Source: Hermodice carunculata
Taxonomy: Eukaryota; Annelida; Polychaeta; Eunicida; Amphinomidae
Length of the DNA: 64,000 nucleotides
Reading direction: 5' to 3'
NCBI GenBank assembly: GCA_964020975.1
Contig: OZ026625.1
Coordinates: forward strand, 9,874,742 to 9,938,741
Positions 23,853 through 37,250 of the stretch are shown one piece after another (within the stretch, counting starts at the first letter, position 1; each line of letters opens with the position of its first letter). Under the pieces are notes generated by a model. That model saw only the letters and a program-made list of their open reading frames with translations. It was not told where the DNA came from and ran no database searches. A program made the translations under genes and the position numbers.

Positions 23853-25258
23853 TAAATCAAAAAGCAATCAATGATTGCTGGATCCATGCCCTCTTGGTCG
23901 CATTTATAACCTTGCTGATCACAGGTTTCATTTTGGAATGACTGCAGTCCAAAAAAAAGGCTATCACCATGTCTAGATACTTGACCTTGTGACCTGCGTT
24001 TATGCATGACACACTCTTGTGTCCAGATACATAAGTGTGTCAAGTTTCATGATTATACGTCAAAGGACAACATATTCTTTTAGCTATACATGACTTTATT
24101 TCTGACCACTTTAAACCAACTGGCATCGGTTAAACTTGTGGATTTCCAACTACTAGCGATCATCTTTTGGGTATTGGCTTCTGCTTCTCAAAAAGTACGG
24201 ACTGAGCATGAAGTGTAATGTAGTTTTACATGAATGTATCACCATGACCCAGATACTTGACCAAGTGACCTACTTTTGGTTTATGAATACACCCCTATGT
24301 CTAGATGCACCTGTGTGTAAAGTTTGACACACCTTTAGGTCAAGATATATGTGTGTGTGAAGTTTCATGATATAAAATTAAATAGTAAAGAAATTATAGC
24401 CCGGACATGATTTTATAAGACTATGTCACTGTGACCCAGACACTTGACCTAGTGATTTATTTTGGTACATGACATACCCTTATGTGTAGATGCATCTGTG
24501 TGTACAAATTCATTAATCTCAACTACATACTAAAGGAATTAAAGCCCACACATGATTTTACAAGAATAAGTCACTGTGACCCAGATTCTTAACCCAGTGA
24601 CCTACTTTTGGTACAGGACACAACTTTATGTCCAGATGCACCTGTACATAAAGTATTATTAATCTAAGTTAAAGACATGCAAATTATAGCCTGGACATAA
24701 ATAGCAAAGACCCAGATACTTGATCTAGTGACCTACTTTTGTTTCATGACACAATTTTAGGTCAAGGCATGTGTGTGTCAAGGAATTATAGCCCGGACAT
24801 GATTTTACAACATGTCAGTGTGACCCAGATACAATGACCTAGCAACCTACTTTTGGTTTATAACACACCATTATGTCTAGATGCACCTGTGTGTAAAGTT
24901 TCAGTAATCTTATTTGATGGACAACAGAATTATAGCCCGGACATAAAGTGTAATGTAGTTTTATATGATTGTATCACCATGACCCAAATGACCTACTTTT
25001 GTTTCATGACACATCTTTAGGTCAAGATATGTACATGTGTGAAGTTTCATCGACCTAAGTTACACAGTAAAGAAATTATAGCTCCGACACAATTTTAAAA
25101 CAACATAACACTGTGACCCAGATACTTGACCTATTGACCTACTTTTGGTATGTGACACACCGTTATGTCCAGGTGCACCTGTGTGTAAAGTTTCATTTAA
25201 CCAAGTTGAAGGACAAGCAAATTACAGCCCAGACACCAAAAGTGGATGGCTGGACAGA
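23853..25258 (+). mobile_element. Composite hairpin-ended repeat with alternating TGACCT-rich units (copy 1)
   Basis: Opens with AGCAATCAATGATTGCT (self-complementary) and GGATCCATGCCC. The body alternates two unit types. Both contain GTGACCCAGATACTTGACCT and GTGACCTACTTTTG. One continues with TTATGTCCAGATGCACCTGT, the other with TTTAGGTCAAGATATGTGTG. Each ends near AATTATAGCCCGGACATGA. The characteristic tail is displaced to 25.67 kb by an unrelated repeat. A second copy with the same order is at 51.2 kb. Confidence 0.75.
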
Positions 25259-25669
25259 CTCCCTCACAGGTACTTGTGCAAATTGTGACTTGTGGGGTGA
25301 TGGATGGGTAGGACCTTTGGGGGTTTTGCAGCACTTGTTGGGTTATGGGGTGATTTTTAAAAACTGAACATGAGTTGAAAATGACATGAAGCATTTTAAG
25401 CACCACATACTTGTGGGGATAAACCCACAAGTCGATCATGTACTATCCAATCACCCCATCATTACACTTATGGGTACATTTCCCCACTTCTGTTTATCCG
25501 TATTTTTTATGTATGGACAGGAATCCATTTTGGGTGTGGAGTGATTTTTTTTTCAAGCTTCACAAGCAAGGTAAAAATGACCATGAAGCATTTTAAACTC
25601 CACCTACTTGTTGGGATCACCCCACAAGTCATTCATGTACTCCAAAATCACCCCAAAAGTACACTTTCA
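25259..25669 (+). repeat. Separate two-unit repeat inserted in copy 1
   Basis: Two units of about 190 bp share GAAGCATTTTAA, (T/C)ACTTGT(G/T)GGGAT, CCCACAAGTC and CAATCACCCCA-like text. They separate the body of the composite repeat from its tail. Confidence 0.6.
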
Positions 25670-25746
25670 GGAGAGCGGACACACGAATGCATGGAAAAAG
25701 CGATTACTATATGCCCCTCCTCCAGTGGGGGGGGGGGGGGGGCATA
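25670..25746 (+). mobile_element. Displaced tail of composite repeat copy 1
   Basis: GCGGACACACGAATGCATGG, AAAGCGATTACTATATGCCC and a CCTCCTCC...GGGGGGG hairpin match the tail of the 51.2-kb copy (52605-52671). Confidence 0.7.
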
Positions 25747-26262
25747 AACAATCAAATTATCCTCATATTAGAAGCACACCACTTCCCCATATTAAAACTA
25801 GATCATATCTAAGAGGTAATGCCAAAATAATCCAAAATATCCAACCTTATCATATCCTCTTTTTCCTTTCCATCACTTTTTTTTCTTAACAAACACCACA
25901 AATTCCATCAGTTCAGTAGATTCATTCACTCACCCCTCTATTGCTCGCACCACATTCTCGGGCAAAATATTTTTCTCCGGTGGTTTAGCTGCTCACCAAA
26001 AGGCACAGATGTGGCCAGCTGTTGTGGCTCAAAGAAGTACTTGACTAATGCGTGAAAGAGATTGGACGCACAGTTACGGCTGGTGTGAAGACAGTTTTGC
26101 AATGTGCGTTGGTCAAATGTAGACTCTTGTGTGTGGCCACAACTCCACAAGGTTTTCCTGTTCTACCTGGAAGAGTCCATTGAAAATGTTGTCAGGAAGG
26201 AACAAAGATGTATAATTTGTTATCTCCATCTCTCCTTTCTGATCACAATAGAACTGATGTCA

Positions 26263-27128
<866 letters not shown>

Positions 27129-27667
27129 TTAAAATTTACTGATATACGGTAGGCCTATTCCTATTCCATATGACACTTGCCTGTTGGTCCCCTGAGTTCC
27201 CTGAATACAATGACACACCAGATCTGTCAAAGGTTCCTGAGTCAAGAACTGACAAGTCCGTTGACCATTGACATAAATATCATCCCTGCACAGTCCAGTC
27301 TCTTTTGGCCCAGCGTACATCAAATCTCGACTGCAATCCAGAACATTAGAACCTTCTCCACTGTCCAGGGACTGTCTTTCATAACTGCTCTCATCAGCAA
27401 TTGGGTCTGCAAAAGGTGGCCATTGGCTAACTGCGCAGCTGTCTTCAATTTCCTCCTGAGGATGTTTCTGCTTGTGTCTACTCCTAGGGCCCATTTCCAA
27501 CGGGCTATTACTATTTTGTGTCCTTTCTTCGTCAAGTTCATGAATTTCTGTGACAGATCGTTGTATCTCTACATCTGCATTTCTCAGTTCTCTGTTTTCC
27601 TTTTGGTCTTTATCTCTTGCTGTGGCAAGTATCCACCACAGAAAATCTCTGGTTTCAGAACTGATAG
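27129..27667 (-). CDS. Coiled-coil gene, coding exon 3 with stop
   Basis: Acceptor TTCTATTTCAG precedes 27667. The frame of 179 codons plus two bases starts ISSETRDFLWWILATA and is polar afterwards, ending YISKF and stop at 27129. The long open frame with a good acceptor is the main support. Confidence 0.55.
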
Positions 27668-30600
27668 CTGAAATAGAAAATAAATCATCAATTTTCTTCT
27701 CGAAAGAAAAAAAAAGGTTACTTACATGGTGCTTGCTCAAAATGGTCAGTGACCCAGTGGCCAAATGCACCAAGAGGTTGACTGGGCCACCTTACTTTGC
27801 AGCACAAAACTGATGCCTAAAATTCCCAAATTTTCAGTGTTCATTAATAACACAACCTAAAAGAATTTGGGCTATCTCCATGACAAGATAGAGTTTCTGG
27901 CACTGTTAAAGCACAATCCGGTGAACAGAACTCTAATCTTACACTTGAAGATTGAGATTTTTTTCGACATTTCAACTGGACCAGGCAGATAACTCAAAAC
28001 CACATGAGGAGATAAGATGTTACTGAGTTGCACAATGCCTCACCAGTAAAGAATGTCACAGTGACCAAAAAATTGTATGGATCATTTTTGTTTTTTTTGC
28101 TTTTATATATTTTGTCATGAGTTATGCTTGTGGCATGATAAATCTGGAGCTATATTCTTCCAGCTGCTCTCAAATAAGACAATCAAATAAAACCATGACA
28201 CAACTCAAACATACAATGCTTCCACATGACAGATATGCTCAAATGAATTAATTAATGTTCTTAAAATTTGAAAAGGAATTACATGGTAAGGCTGACTTTT
28301 TCAGTGTGTGTATTGTTGCCTGAAGTCTCTGGACCTTCGCCTGTAGTTGGTCTATTTTACTTTGATCCAGTGGACTCCTTTGTCCACCTCTTGTTGGATC
28401 CATAGTGGACTCATCCACCATTACTACATCATCTGCAAAAACAAAACAAAACAAAAAAATTTGTGTATATGAACAGGATTAATAAAATTTAGAATCAGGA
28501 TGAATTACCACACACTTTTAATCCCTGTGGTGTGGCCAAGAAAACACAATACACACTGATACATGCACATTAACTTCCTGCCAAAACACTGGACTTTCAT
28601 CGAGCACTGATGAGGATCACATTTGTGAGAATAAAGGACGTTAATTGCAAATACCACGTACTGTGTATATGACAACTCTTGCTTAGATCAAGCTGAGAGT
28701 GTGTTTGGAGAACGTGACTAAGACATTTTAAACAGTTAAATTTATCAAAGTTGCCATGGTGGCGAGAGCAACATATTTTGCCATGTTTGATTCCAAAGCA
28801 ACACAGCAGCTGTGAATGCCCTCTATTGGCACTTCATGTTGCTGTAAGGTTTAAGGTACATTATACCACTTTTTTTGCTACAGAACAACCTGTACATAAA
28901 TGCGCAGAACTGTGTCTTATGTGTCAAAGGCAAATATTCAACCTTTAAGTTATTAATCATAACTTAAAGGTTGAAACATCAACACACAAATTGAAGTAAA
29001 CAATCGAAGGCTTGCATGTGTGGTTGCCATAATTCAGATAACATGTAAAATTTTGACTTTTAAGATGGAATGGATGTTTGATTTTGACACTAAGTAATTA
29101 ACATTGATTCTGATGTAGAGTTGCTTTTTAAGCTTTTTGGTATTAAATGCACCCATGTAGATACACTGAAACCTTGTTACAATAATAATTTATTTGAACC
29201 CCTGTGTTCGGGGAAGCACACAAATACATCAAGATTAATAGAATGAGTCTTAATAAAAAAGGCGTACAGAGCATAAATGGTAAAATAGACCAAACTAGGA
29301 TAAGACCAAATAAAGCTAAAAGGGATAAAAACATGCAAGATTCAAGCATTACAAACATGAATAAATAAGCTGCACGTAAAATGAAGTGATAAAATAGACC
29401 AAACTAAGATAAGATAAAATAAAGCCTAAAGGGATTCAAGTTGACAAGCGCATGCAGGTGGCAGCACGAAGGGACAGCTGTGTCTCCCCTGGTGGGCTGG
29501 GCCGGTGGGTTCGGAGGTATTGAGCTCCCAAGCGACCCACGCACCGAATGAGAGACCCAGACAAGTTAAACAATAGGGGTCTAAAAGGCACGTGTAAGTA
29601 AATTGGCCAAAATATATTCACTGCGCCATGGCTTTAGAAAGTTTCCATGGTGATCTAGGTATATGGGGCAGTCGACAACGCCATTATTACACGAATTGAA
29701 ACTGAACTTGTAATCTGATGAACCATTAAGCAAGATACTCACTGGAGAGAGACCTGTTGCAATGACTCAGTCCAGATACCAGCATGCCTTTAGTACATTT
29801 ACCTGTGAGTATATAGGATGCTAGGATTCTACTATGCAGGTCACCGGCATAACAGTTAACAGTAAGTAGTCTTTTACAAAGACTTATCGTGTTGTTACGC
29901 AATACGCAGGAGCTCATTAAAAGGAGGCATGTGTAAAGCCTGAAGGAGATAGGAGTGATGCCATTGCTTGACAAAACCTGTAAGTTTCTTAATAATGGAA
30001 CCTAGATGGATTGACAATTACCAATATCAGTTAGACTCTCTATGATAGATGTATTATCATTACAATTATGCTCAGATATCTGTCATACATATATTCACTT
30101 AACGGCAGTTTTGAAGGACTTAAATTCAAATTTCATTGAAATTGGACTTGTAAATCTGACATGTACAGCTGTCAGACACATTTTGCAGAGAAAAAAAATG
30201 GGCGTTATTATGAAGAGGTTTCAATGTACCACTAGCAATATTTATAGTTTACTATAATACAAAATCTACACATGAAATTAGCAACTCCATAAAACATCAG
30301 CAAAATGCCTATGATGTGATGTATTGCATGTGTTGCACAATGTTAAACTCTACCCAACTGAACTTCATGATCAGAAGTAGACTATTACTGTTAAATAATC
30401 ACAATGTGTGGTCACCAATATCTGCTGTCACCGACATTTGTCACATGGTAATTGGTCTTTTGGCATGTTTGTCTACAGTTTTTTTTGTTTCAACAGTCAT
30501 TAATTTAACTGGGTTCTTGCATGTTCTTTCAAACCACAACATTTGTCTTCTTTTATCCACTCATCCTGTCAACTTAATTTTGAATGATAGTCAAAAGTAT

Positions 30601-31298
30601 CACCGTTCAGAAAAATGTAAACTTACTTAAATGTACGGCAAGTAAAATTCCAGTTCATGTTTGTAAAATCTTCTACATTTATTAGTATTAAGTTTAAAAT
30701 GCAGTTACCAGATCCAAGTACAGATAAATCACTGCAAGTAAAAATCTAGTTCTTATTACATTATATAAAACAGCTTTAAAGTCTTTTGAAATATATGCTA
30801 ATTCTTATGTTAAAAAATGTGGCTACCAGGTAGAAGTATCAACAACTCACCATAGGTGTCCAGGGAGGCATCAGTGTTACAAGGTGGCATAGCTCTGGTG
30901 CTTGTAGCTGACATGTGCGAACTGTGTGGTAACTGAACTTGTTCCTTCACATGCTTTTCTAGTATTCTTTTTATGTGAACAATCTCCTGTTTCAACACAC
31001 TGTTCTCTTTCTTCACCAGTTCCAGTTCATGTAGCACGGTCTGACGTAAACTGTCCACCTCTTGTTTCAGTTCTGTCTGCTGGAGTTTAAGTTTCTGCAA
31101 GTCACAACTCATCACACTGTTTCCTGTCACTGTTGAAGTATTAATCTCCACAACCTCTGGCTCTTTCATTCTTTTTCTCTTTTTATTTGCCCACTCACTT
31201 GGACTGTCCTGTCTCTCCAAGTCTACTGTACCCACATGCCTTGAACTCTCATCATTCTGTTCTTCCTCTGGTTCTTGCTTTATTGTCACTGAATCCAT
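27129..31298 (-). CDS. Unidentified coiled-coil protein gene, three coding exons, about 378 residues
   Basis: Exons 31298-30851, 28432-28283 and 27667-27129 join in phase (1, then 1) into one frame of 379 codons including the stop. The start ATG at 31298 follows a plausible 3' splice site at 31343, implying an upstream non-coding exon. Residues 1-60 are acidic, with a sumoylation-type IKQE at 6-9 and a basic KKRKRMK (39-45) that could act as a nuclear signal. Residues 66-122 form a Leu-rich heptad segment predicted to be a coiled coil, and a second one lies at about 174-195 in exon 2. The last exon is polar, with no recognised domain. This composition fits a nuclear regulatory or scaffold protein, but no family was recognised. 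Donor choice in exon 2 (CAT|GTAATT) was made on phase, and an unseen extra exon is possible. Confidence 0.55.
28283..28432 (-). CDS. Coiled-coil gene, coding exon 2
   Basis: Acceptor TTTTTGCAG before 28432 restores the frame (G|AT gives Asp). It encodes DDVVMVDESTMDP and a short heptad segment SKIDQLQAKVQRLQATIH. The donor is assigned to CAT|GTAATT by phase; a nearer GTCAGC is out of phase with the next exon. Confidence 0.5.
28937..28975. repeat. Perfect 17-bp palindrome with 5-base loop
   Basis: TTCAACCTTTAAGTTAT and its exact complement flank TAATC, upstream of exon 2 within the intron of the coiled-coil gene. Confidence 0.9.
29180..29620 (-). mobile_element. 3' end of a LINE or SINE
   Basis: On the minus strand it ends GTTCAAATAAATTATTATT after CCCCGAACACAGGGG, a hairpin plus A/T-rich short tail typical of CR1/L2-type retroposon 3' ends. 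Upstream is an internal direct repeat of AAAATAGACCAAACTA-type text and GC-richer sequence to about 29620. A hydrophobic 71-codon frame over this tail is not a gene. Confidence 0.55.
30851..31298 (-). CDS. Coiled-coil gene, coding exon 1
   Basis: 149 codons plus one base, ending at donor TATG|GTGAGT. It holds the acidic N-terminus, the KKRKRMK patch and the main leucine heptads (LKLQQTELKQEVDSLRQ...). A pyrimidine-rich acceptor with AG just above 31343 indicates that the 5' UTR is spliced. Confidence 0.65.
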
Positions 31299-31617
31299 TA
31301 TAATTTATTTGATGTCTGTGTATGCCGAGGGATATGTTTTTTCTGTAAAATGGAATATGACCTACAGAAATTAAAATGGTTCACTTTACATAAAGAAATT
31401 TCTAAAATTTCACAAATGATTACAGCGCACAAAAAACTTACAAGATTCATGAAAAAATAGAAAAATTATCACATCATCATCACCTTTACAAACTTGGTAT
31501 TCATGTAAACCCAACCCAGCCACATCTGTGTCAAAAATAAAAGCATTCAATGCAGTTTTTTCTTTTTGAGAAGTCACTTAGTCTAATAGACAGATGGATG
31601 ACAGACACAAACTGATG

Positions 31618-31656
31618 TTATAAGCTCTGCTGACTGACAGATCAGCACAGCTAAAA
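31618..31656 (+). repeat. AAGCT...AGCT hairpin tail of an interspersed repeat
   Basis: TTATAAGCTCTGCTGACTGA, then TCAGCACAGCTAAAA. It has the same layout as the ends at 20.34, 34.77 and 36.58 kb. Confidence 0.65.
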
Positions 31657-32029
31657 CATGTCATGTTTTCTGAAACAAACAGAAGCTGAATTTGTTTTGA
31701 GGGCCTTCCCATTTTAACATCTACGTCTTTCGAATTCTTTGACATTCATGTCTGTTTTAACATTTTTTTAGCTCATTCCACATTTCAGTACCTAAGGAGT
31801 GTACATTGCGTCTGCTGCACTTTACAAACTTCAAATCAGGGATACATACTGAGGCTTTTCCACATAAGTGTGCCTCTGTCGTATGGGTTTAAAAAGGCAA
31901 TCAATGTATTAAATAACCAGGTCCTATTTTTTTCATTCATATAGATGTTGTGTGCTATCTGTGTATCTGTGCTCTCGATGCATCACGCTGCGCATTCTGT
32001 GGATCTATGATTCACACACACATCGACAG

Positions 32030-32250
32030 ATCGCACTGCGCATTCTTTCGATTTGTTTGTGACGAGTGGTATGACACACACCATATTCATATATTTGCTG
32101 TGCTTTCCATGGACTGCAGTGAGTGTTACCTGTTGAGTGGTGTGTCAAGTGTCAACAGATTTTCCATGGCAATTTTAATAAGGGACAGTAATGGAATAAA
32201 GGGAATAAATAGGGGTGTGCAGAGAAACTGGACATTTTGCAGGTATCCGG
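32030..32250 (+). repeat. Dispersed repeat, copy A
   Basis: Shares CGCATTCTTTCGAT(T)TGTTTGTG, TTTCCATGGACTGCAGTGAG, TGTTACCTGTTGAGTGG and AATAAGGGA(C/G)(A/G)GTAA with 56745-56975. It is about 85 percent alike by eye and has no coding logic. Confidence 0.75.
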
Positions 32251-33726
32251 ACTCGTGTAGCAAACTTTCTCATCGACGACCAGTGGCCTGCCACCTAGTG
32301 TTACTCATAACCTTGAGGTCATTTTACATGGTGGTAAGTTACCGAGTGTTCTTTATGGGTGTGGCATAGACCCTTTTTTCCTTGAACTTCGACAACAACA
32401 AGTTCGCAAAGTGTTTATCTAACCTTGCTTTGAAAGCATTTATACTACATGTATTTACAATATCATGTCAAAGCATAAAGTTTAGCCTTAAATTTAATCA
32501 TGTTAACAGCAAGTTGGCATTCATTTATTTCAGGATCCTTTGACAGTTTGATGCCAATTGATTCCAAGAATTATTACAAGATTTATACAAGAGAAAACAC
32601 AATTATGAACCAAGGATCTGTTCCAAATAAACCATGCAAGCATAAAATCAAAAAAGTATTTAGTTTATTCCTCCATGACCAAACCGACAGATTGCGCAGT
32701 TCATTGTTTATGTTGTCTTGTTGATTTCAATTTGTTTATCATGCTCTACGAAAGCATATGGCAATGCTACTCTCTGAACTTAAACTACAGATGTGACAGA
32801 TCACAAAGAGAAAGCAGCGGAATGCTGTCCCGAATGCTTATTCATTTCTCGGTAATTCTTCAGACTTCAGTCCTCTTGGGCACTGGCTGTCTTTCGCCTT
32901 GCCCATGGGAAAGAAAAGTGGCATTGAATGCCATGCACACACGTGTAGTAGATATATTTGGGTTCTCATTTAGTTCAGTACAAATACCACACGTGAAAGA
33001 ATGAAAACCGTAACACCTACGAACACTGTGTCTGTGACTCGCGATGGTCGATAACACATTCACGTTTTCTGAAGATCAACAACTTGTCAACTTCCAATAC
33101 GTAGGCCCCTTATAGAATTAAAAAATGTTAAACAATCGAGCAACATTTAAACAATTAGCGACTCATACTCATAAAAAATATATAAAACAAACTATCAGTT
33201 GCAGTTGTTTCTATTATTATGTGTAGGTCTCGATGAAAAGTACTATTTTCAAAACACAATTTTGTTTATGTTGCAGGGATCTTTTGACGGAAAACTGACA
33301 CCCGTTGTTCGTGTAGTAAATACCCGTTAAAACGAGATTCCAGTCAACTGCTTTCCCCAGCTGTTCATCTTTTTCATTTGTTGTTGCGTGCTTTTGCGAC
33401 ACGCAATAATCTGTAATTCTTTCGTCGAGTGGGGCTTGTTTTCTGAACCTCCTTTTTTCCAGGATGGTTTTCCAGAGGAAAAATTAGTAAGAATGACTGA
33501 AGTAATAGGGAAGAGTTGCTGATTGATATATTTGGGAATCACTTTACTCATTAGTGGTTAATTGTTTGTGCACAAATTTCAACGAATAACTGAGTTCATA
33601 TTTTCAAGATAAAGTAGATATGAGTTTAAAAAATTGTTGTACATGTAATAACATTTTTTGAAAGATTCTCTTCTATTCAGAGATACCTTTTGCAGTATCC
33701 CTTTCTCCTCTTAGAATATTAACAGA

Positions 33727-34795
33727 AACTAAATTAACATAAAGTCTCGACATGAGACATCCAAGCTGTATTAAAAAAAGTAACAAAATTAAAAAAGGAC
33801 TGTGGCAGTCTCATGCTCAGCTGACCTTACATGCACAGACTGTGAATTTCCACTGTAATTCCCATTGTGTTACATAGTAATCAATACGGATGCATGCATT
33901 ACCCAACAGGTTCCTGAATTGGAAAATATGAGTAATGTTTTGGAAAAGTCAAAAATAGCAAAAACAATTTTTTTTAAAAAGTGCAGCACCTCTTGTCTCC
34001 AGAAGTGTTCCTGTGCAATTTTGAAGCAATTGGCCAAGTGGTTTCAGAGATTTTTTACATTACAATTTTGCCAAAAAATGCCCCCCCCCCCAAAAATAAT
34101 AATAATAATTTAAACTTTAAAAAATCACTGGAGTATGATCATTTGAATAAACTTGGTAGATACCCACCCAAAGTACACTGCCACCAAGTTTGAAAAGAAT
34201 CTGGCAAAGAAGTAAAAAGTGTGAATTTCCATTGCAATCCCCATTGTCTTACATAGTGATCAATAGGAATGAATGCATGCATTAACCAACAGATACCTGA
34301 ATTTTAAAATTTATTAAAAATTAGGGATCCAGAGTATTACTACCTGGTGAACAAATTGTTTGACCCTCCCACATGCTACATTTTCATTAATTTATGGAAC
34401 AATCTGAGCGACAGTTCTGGAAAAGTAAAAAATTGCGACAATGCACAAAAATGCATTAAAAAATAGAAGAAAAAAATGCAATGCCACCTGCCATACAAAT
34501 TAAGCTCTGGGGGTCCTTATGCAATTTTGAAGCAATTGGCCCAGTGTATTCGGAGATGTTTTAATATTTTGCAACAAATGAACAAAAATATTCATTTAAA
34601 AATAAAAAAATCACTGGACCATGTCCATTTGAAGAAACTTCATAGAGACCCACCCAGGGTACATCATCATCAAGTTTGAAATGAATCTGGTTGACGGTTG
34701 TGGAGAAGAAGTGGAAAATGTGAATTGCCGATGGACAAATGAATGATGACTGAGGACCATAAGCTCAGCTGACTGACCAGTTAGCTTAGCTAATA
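33727..34795 (+). mobile_element. Hairpin-ended repeat with two 375-bp internal units
   Basis: Two units start GTGAATTTCCA(C/T)TG(T/C)AAT at about 33842 and 34218 and share ATGCATGCATTA(C/A)CCAACAG, GCAATTTTGAAGCAATTGGC and AATCACTGGA. The end is AAGCTCAGCTGACTGACCAG...TTAGCTTAGCTAA (34759-34793). The 20.2-kb fragment belongs to the same family. Confidence 0.65.
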
Positions 34796-35269
34796 AGTTA
34801 TCGATATCTTATATTAAAAACAAGATAATACTCGATAGAAATGTATGTAAAGACAGACTATGGCAGCTTTATTTCCTGATATTGGGTTGAAAATATGGAC
34901 TTTTTGCACGAGAGGTTCCTATTGCACAACTCAAGTCTTGCATTTCCTTTCGTCAGTTCATTTGGTCTGCCTTCCAGCCCAGGATGCAAAATTTGTTTGC
35001 AGTACAGGCATTTTTCTGACTGCAGGTAACAGGACACATGCCTTGTACATTTTAACATAAAAATGCCATGGTATTTGATCCAGCCTCATGGAAATCTGAA
35101 TATTGTTTCTACATAAGAATATTCCACACACTAATATATTTTGTTTTACAAGTCACACCAGTGGAGGTCTGGAAGTTTTCACAGGGACCATCTGGATCCG
35201 TTTAAGCCTGCCATTGTGGCAACACATAAAAATCCAATCCATTGAAGGAATTAGTTTCTAAAAATAAAA

Positions 35270-35916
35270 AACAAACTAGATTGCCGTGCAGCTGACCAAA
35301 AATAAGGAAACTAAATGATCCAAAGGATCGATGTCCCCCACCACATCATGTGTTGTCAAGATACAACAGTATAAAATAGACACATCATAATACGAAGCAA
35401 CTGGCTCATATGAAAGTAGTATGGTCAAAGTTGGTTAGGATCATCCTCACACAACCAAGCCATTCTCATAAGGATCATCCTACTGCAATCAGTTATATGT
35501 GCTTTGAAAGGTGCCACCCTAACTGTCCCAGATAAACCTTGTATTGGGTCACCATGACCTTGAAATTATGTCAAAGTCATTCAAAATAAGGCATACATAA
35601 AACCTTTATATAATGATTCTTTGGAACAAAAGTGGCAAGCATAGCTTTAATAGAACTTGAAATACGGGAGAAAAAAGTATGCTGCAAAATACACCTTTAG
35701 CACAGATCCCTAGGACCTTGAAAAGAGGTCAAGGTCAACAACAAGGCATGAGCCACATGCCCTACACACAATACATCTGTGGCATAAATTTCATAATTCT
35801 ACCTGAAATGGTTTATGACCTACAGACTTGGCGGATGAACACGACAGACAGGGTGACAGTCCCTGCCCCTATTTCTTTGTCCCCCCTATACCACCTTCAG
35901 TGGCGGGGGACAAAAA
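35270..35916 (+). mobile_element. Repeat ended by TGTCCCCC...GGGGGACA inverted text
   Basis: Starts near ACTAGATTGCCGTGCAGCTG with GATGTCCCCCACCAC at 35329. It ends with TTGTCCCCCCTATACCAC...GTGGCGGGGGACAAAAA at 35875-35916. The interior contains diverged GACCTTGAAA phrases like the other hairpin-ended elements. Confidence 0.5.
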
Positions 35917-36053
35917 TGCACAGAGCTCAATTGTTCGTCAAACAGGCAGAGTGGTATGGACTGAACCATGACAATTTTAACCTGCCTTCAGACAGGCATA
36001 CATGTACATGAAATTAAGAGAAACATTTCATGCAGGTCATTTCTTACAATTGA

Positions 36054-36078
36054 AACAAGAGGCCCATGGGCCTTATGC
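36054..36078 (+). repeat. GAGGCCCATGGGCCTT hairpin
   Basis: ACAAGAGGCCCATGGGCCTT, a perfect palindrome core that I know as the start or end of very abundant repeats in bivalve genomes. An inverted match is at 17217-17233. Confidence 0.6.
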
Positions 36079-36384
36079 TCTGCTGGCTCCGTGGCCATAG
36101 AGCACCTGTTCATTTCAAAGTTGCGAGTGCTCAACTGGCTTCTGAACATTTAAAGCTTATATAAATTTAGTGTATAAACTGTCCACCAGATGGAAAACTA
36201 ATGATAACCAGGGTTTATATCATACACAACCAGGTGCTAATTTTGTGATCCTTTGTTTTCTAGGCAGCTCCAGTGATAGCGGAATTATATATTCCTTAAC
36301 TGCAGTTATCCTGACAGTATATATATTTCAATGTTATTTTGTGTACTGTACTGTTTTGTCGGTGTATTTTTTCTAACTCTTATA

Positions 36385-36455
36385 ACATTCTGTCTGATAT
36401 GTTCTATGTCATACAGTTGTCAAATAAAGCCATTTGAATCCTGAATCCTAATCCA
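36385..36455 (+). mobile_element. 3' end of a retroposon
   Basis: GTCAAATAAAGCCATTTGAA followed by TCCTGAATCCTAATCC. This is an AATAAA-like signal and a short tandem tail, like the inverted one at 12.1 kb. Confidence 0.55.
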
Positions 36456-36567
36456 ATTACTTTTTCCATACACCATATAAGTGCTGAAAGTTATGTTGGG
36501 CTAACTATAAACTTGGAATATATAGCGCTAAGAAGCAAAAGTTTATAGACAGACAGGAGCATTCGCA

Positions 36568-36602
36568 TAAGCTCTGCAAACTTTGGTCTGCAGAGCTAAA
36601 AA
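36568..36602 (+). repeat. AAGCT...AGCT hairpin tail
   Basis: ATAAGCTCTGCAAACTTTGG, then TCTGCAGAGCTAAAAAAG. Same end type as at 20.34, 31.64 and 34.77 kb. Confidence 0.6.
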
Positions 36603-37250
36603 AGAAAATTTACTTTGGTATTTGTTTCAAATTTTTTACCCTACAAGCACCAGAAGGCACTTTCCTCTTTTTTTTGTTTTTTTTTTTTTGGTCCAACATT
36701 TTCCCAGGGTACTTCTATAGGAACTAGACATGCAGTTCTCAGTTCTCCCCCCATCCCCAACATGCCTTTGTTTCTTTGGCTTTCATCCATTCCCATTCTT
36801 CTAATAATTTCTTCAGCTACAGGAAAATGTCTGGCTGAAAGCCTGTGCATATGCATGATCTGCCACACCAGCAAAAAAGTATTTGACCCAAGTAAAGATT
36901 TAGGAACTACCCAAATTTAACCCTGCCACAACATGCTTGTTAGTGGGACAGACTCCTACCAGGCAGAGAAACAGGCAGGTACGACACGGTAAACCTGCAA
37001 CAGGATACACTTGTAAGATAGCCATAAACCTGGATCAGACTAAATTTTAAACTATGACATAAGGCATCCAAGGTATAACATAAAAAAAAAACACAAAAGA
37101 AGTTTTAATATTTTTTATTAATAACCACGCGTGTTTCAATTTAGGTTTGTTACAATTGAAAAAGCAACACAAAGGATGCGGTGGTCACAAATCTCCAGGC
37201 CAGATTGTCATTCATAAAAGCAGGCTCTCAGGATTGGCATTTGGGCTGTA

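Larger units (their letters stand above)
31345..33725. other. Upstream of the coiled-coil gene; promoter and first exon not resolved
   Basis: No coding exon is supported on either strand. It contains a hairpin tail at 31618-31656 and one member of a dispersed repeat (32030-32250). Confidence 0.3.

Noticed and set aside
29143-29358. Hydrophobic 71-codon minus-strand frame
   Set aside because: It overlaps a retroposon 3' end (CCCCGAACACAGGGG plus ATTATT tail), not a membrane protein gene.
31950-32369. 139-codon plus-strand frame with many Cys
   Set aside because: Most of it coincides with the dispersed repeat also present at 56.75 kb, where the frame is not kept.
36641-36920. Opposing frames of 77 and 101 codons near 36.7 kb
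   Set aside because: Both depend on a poly-T/poly-A run and neither has domain or splice support.
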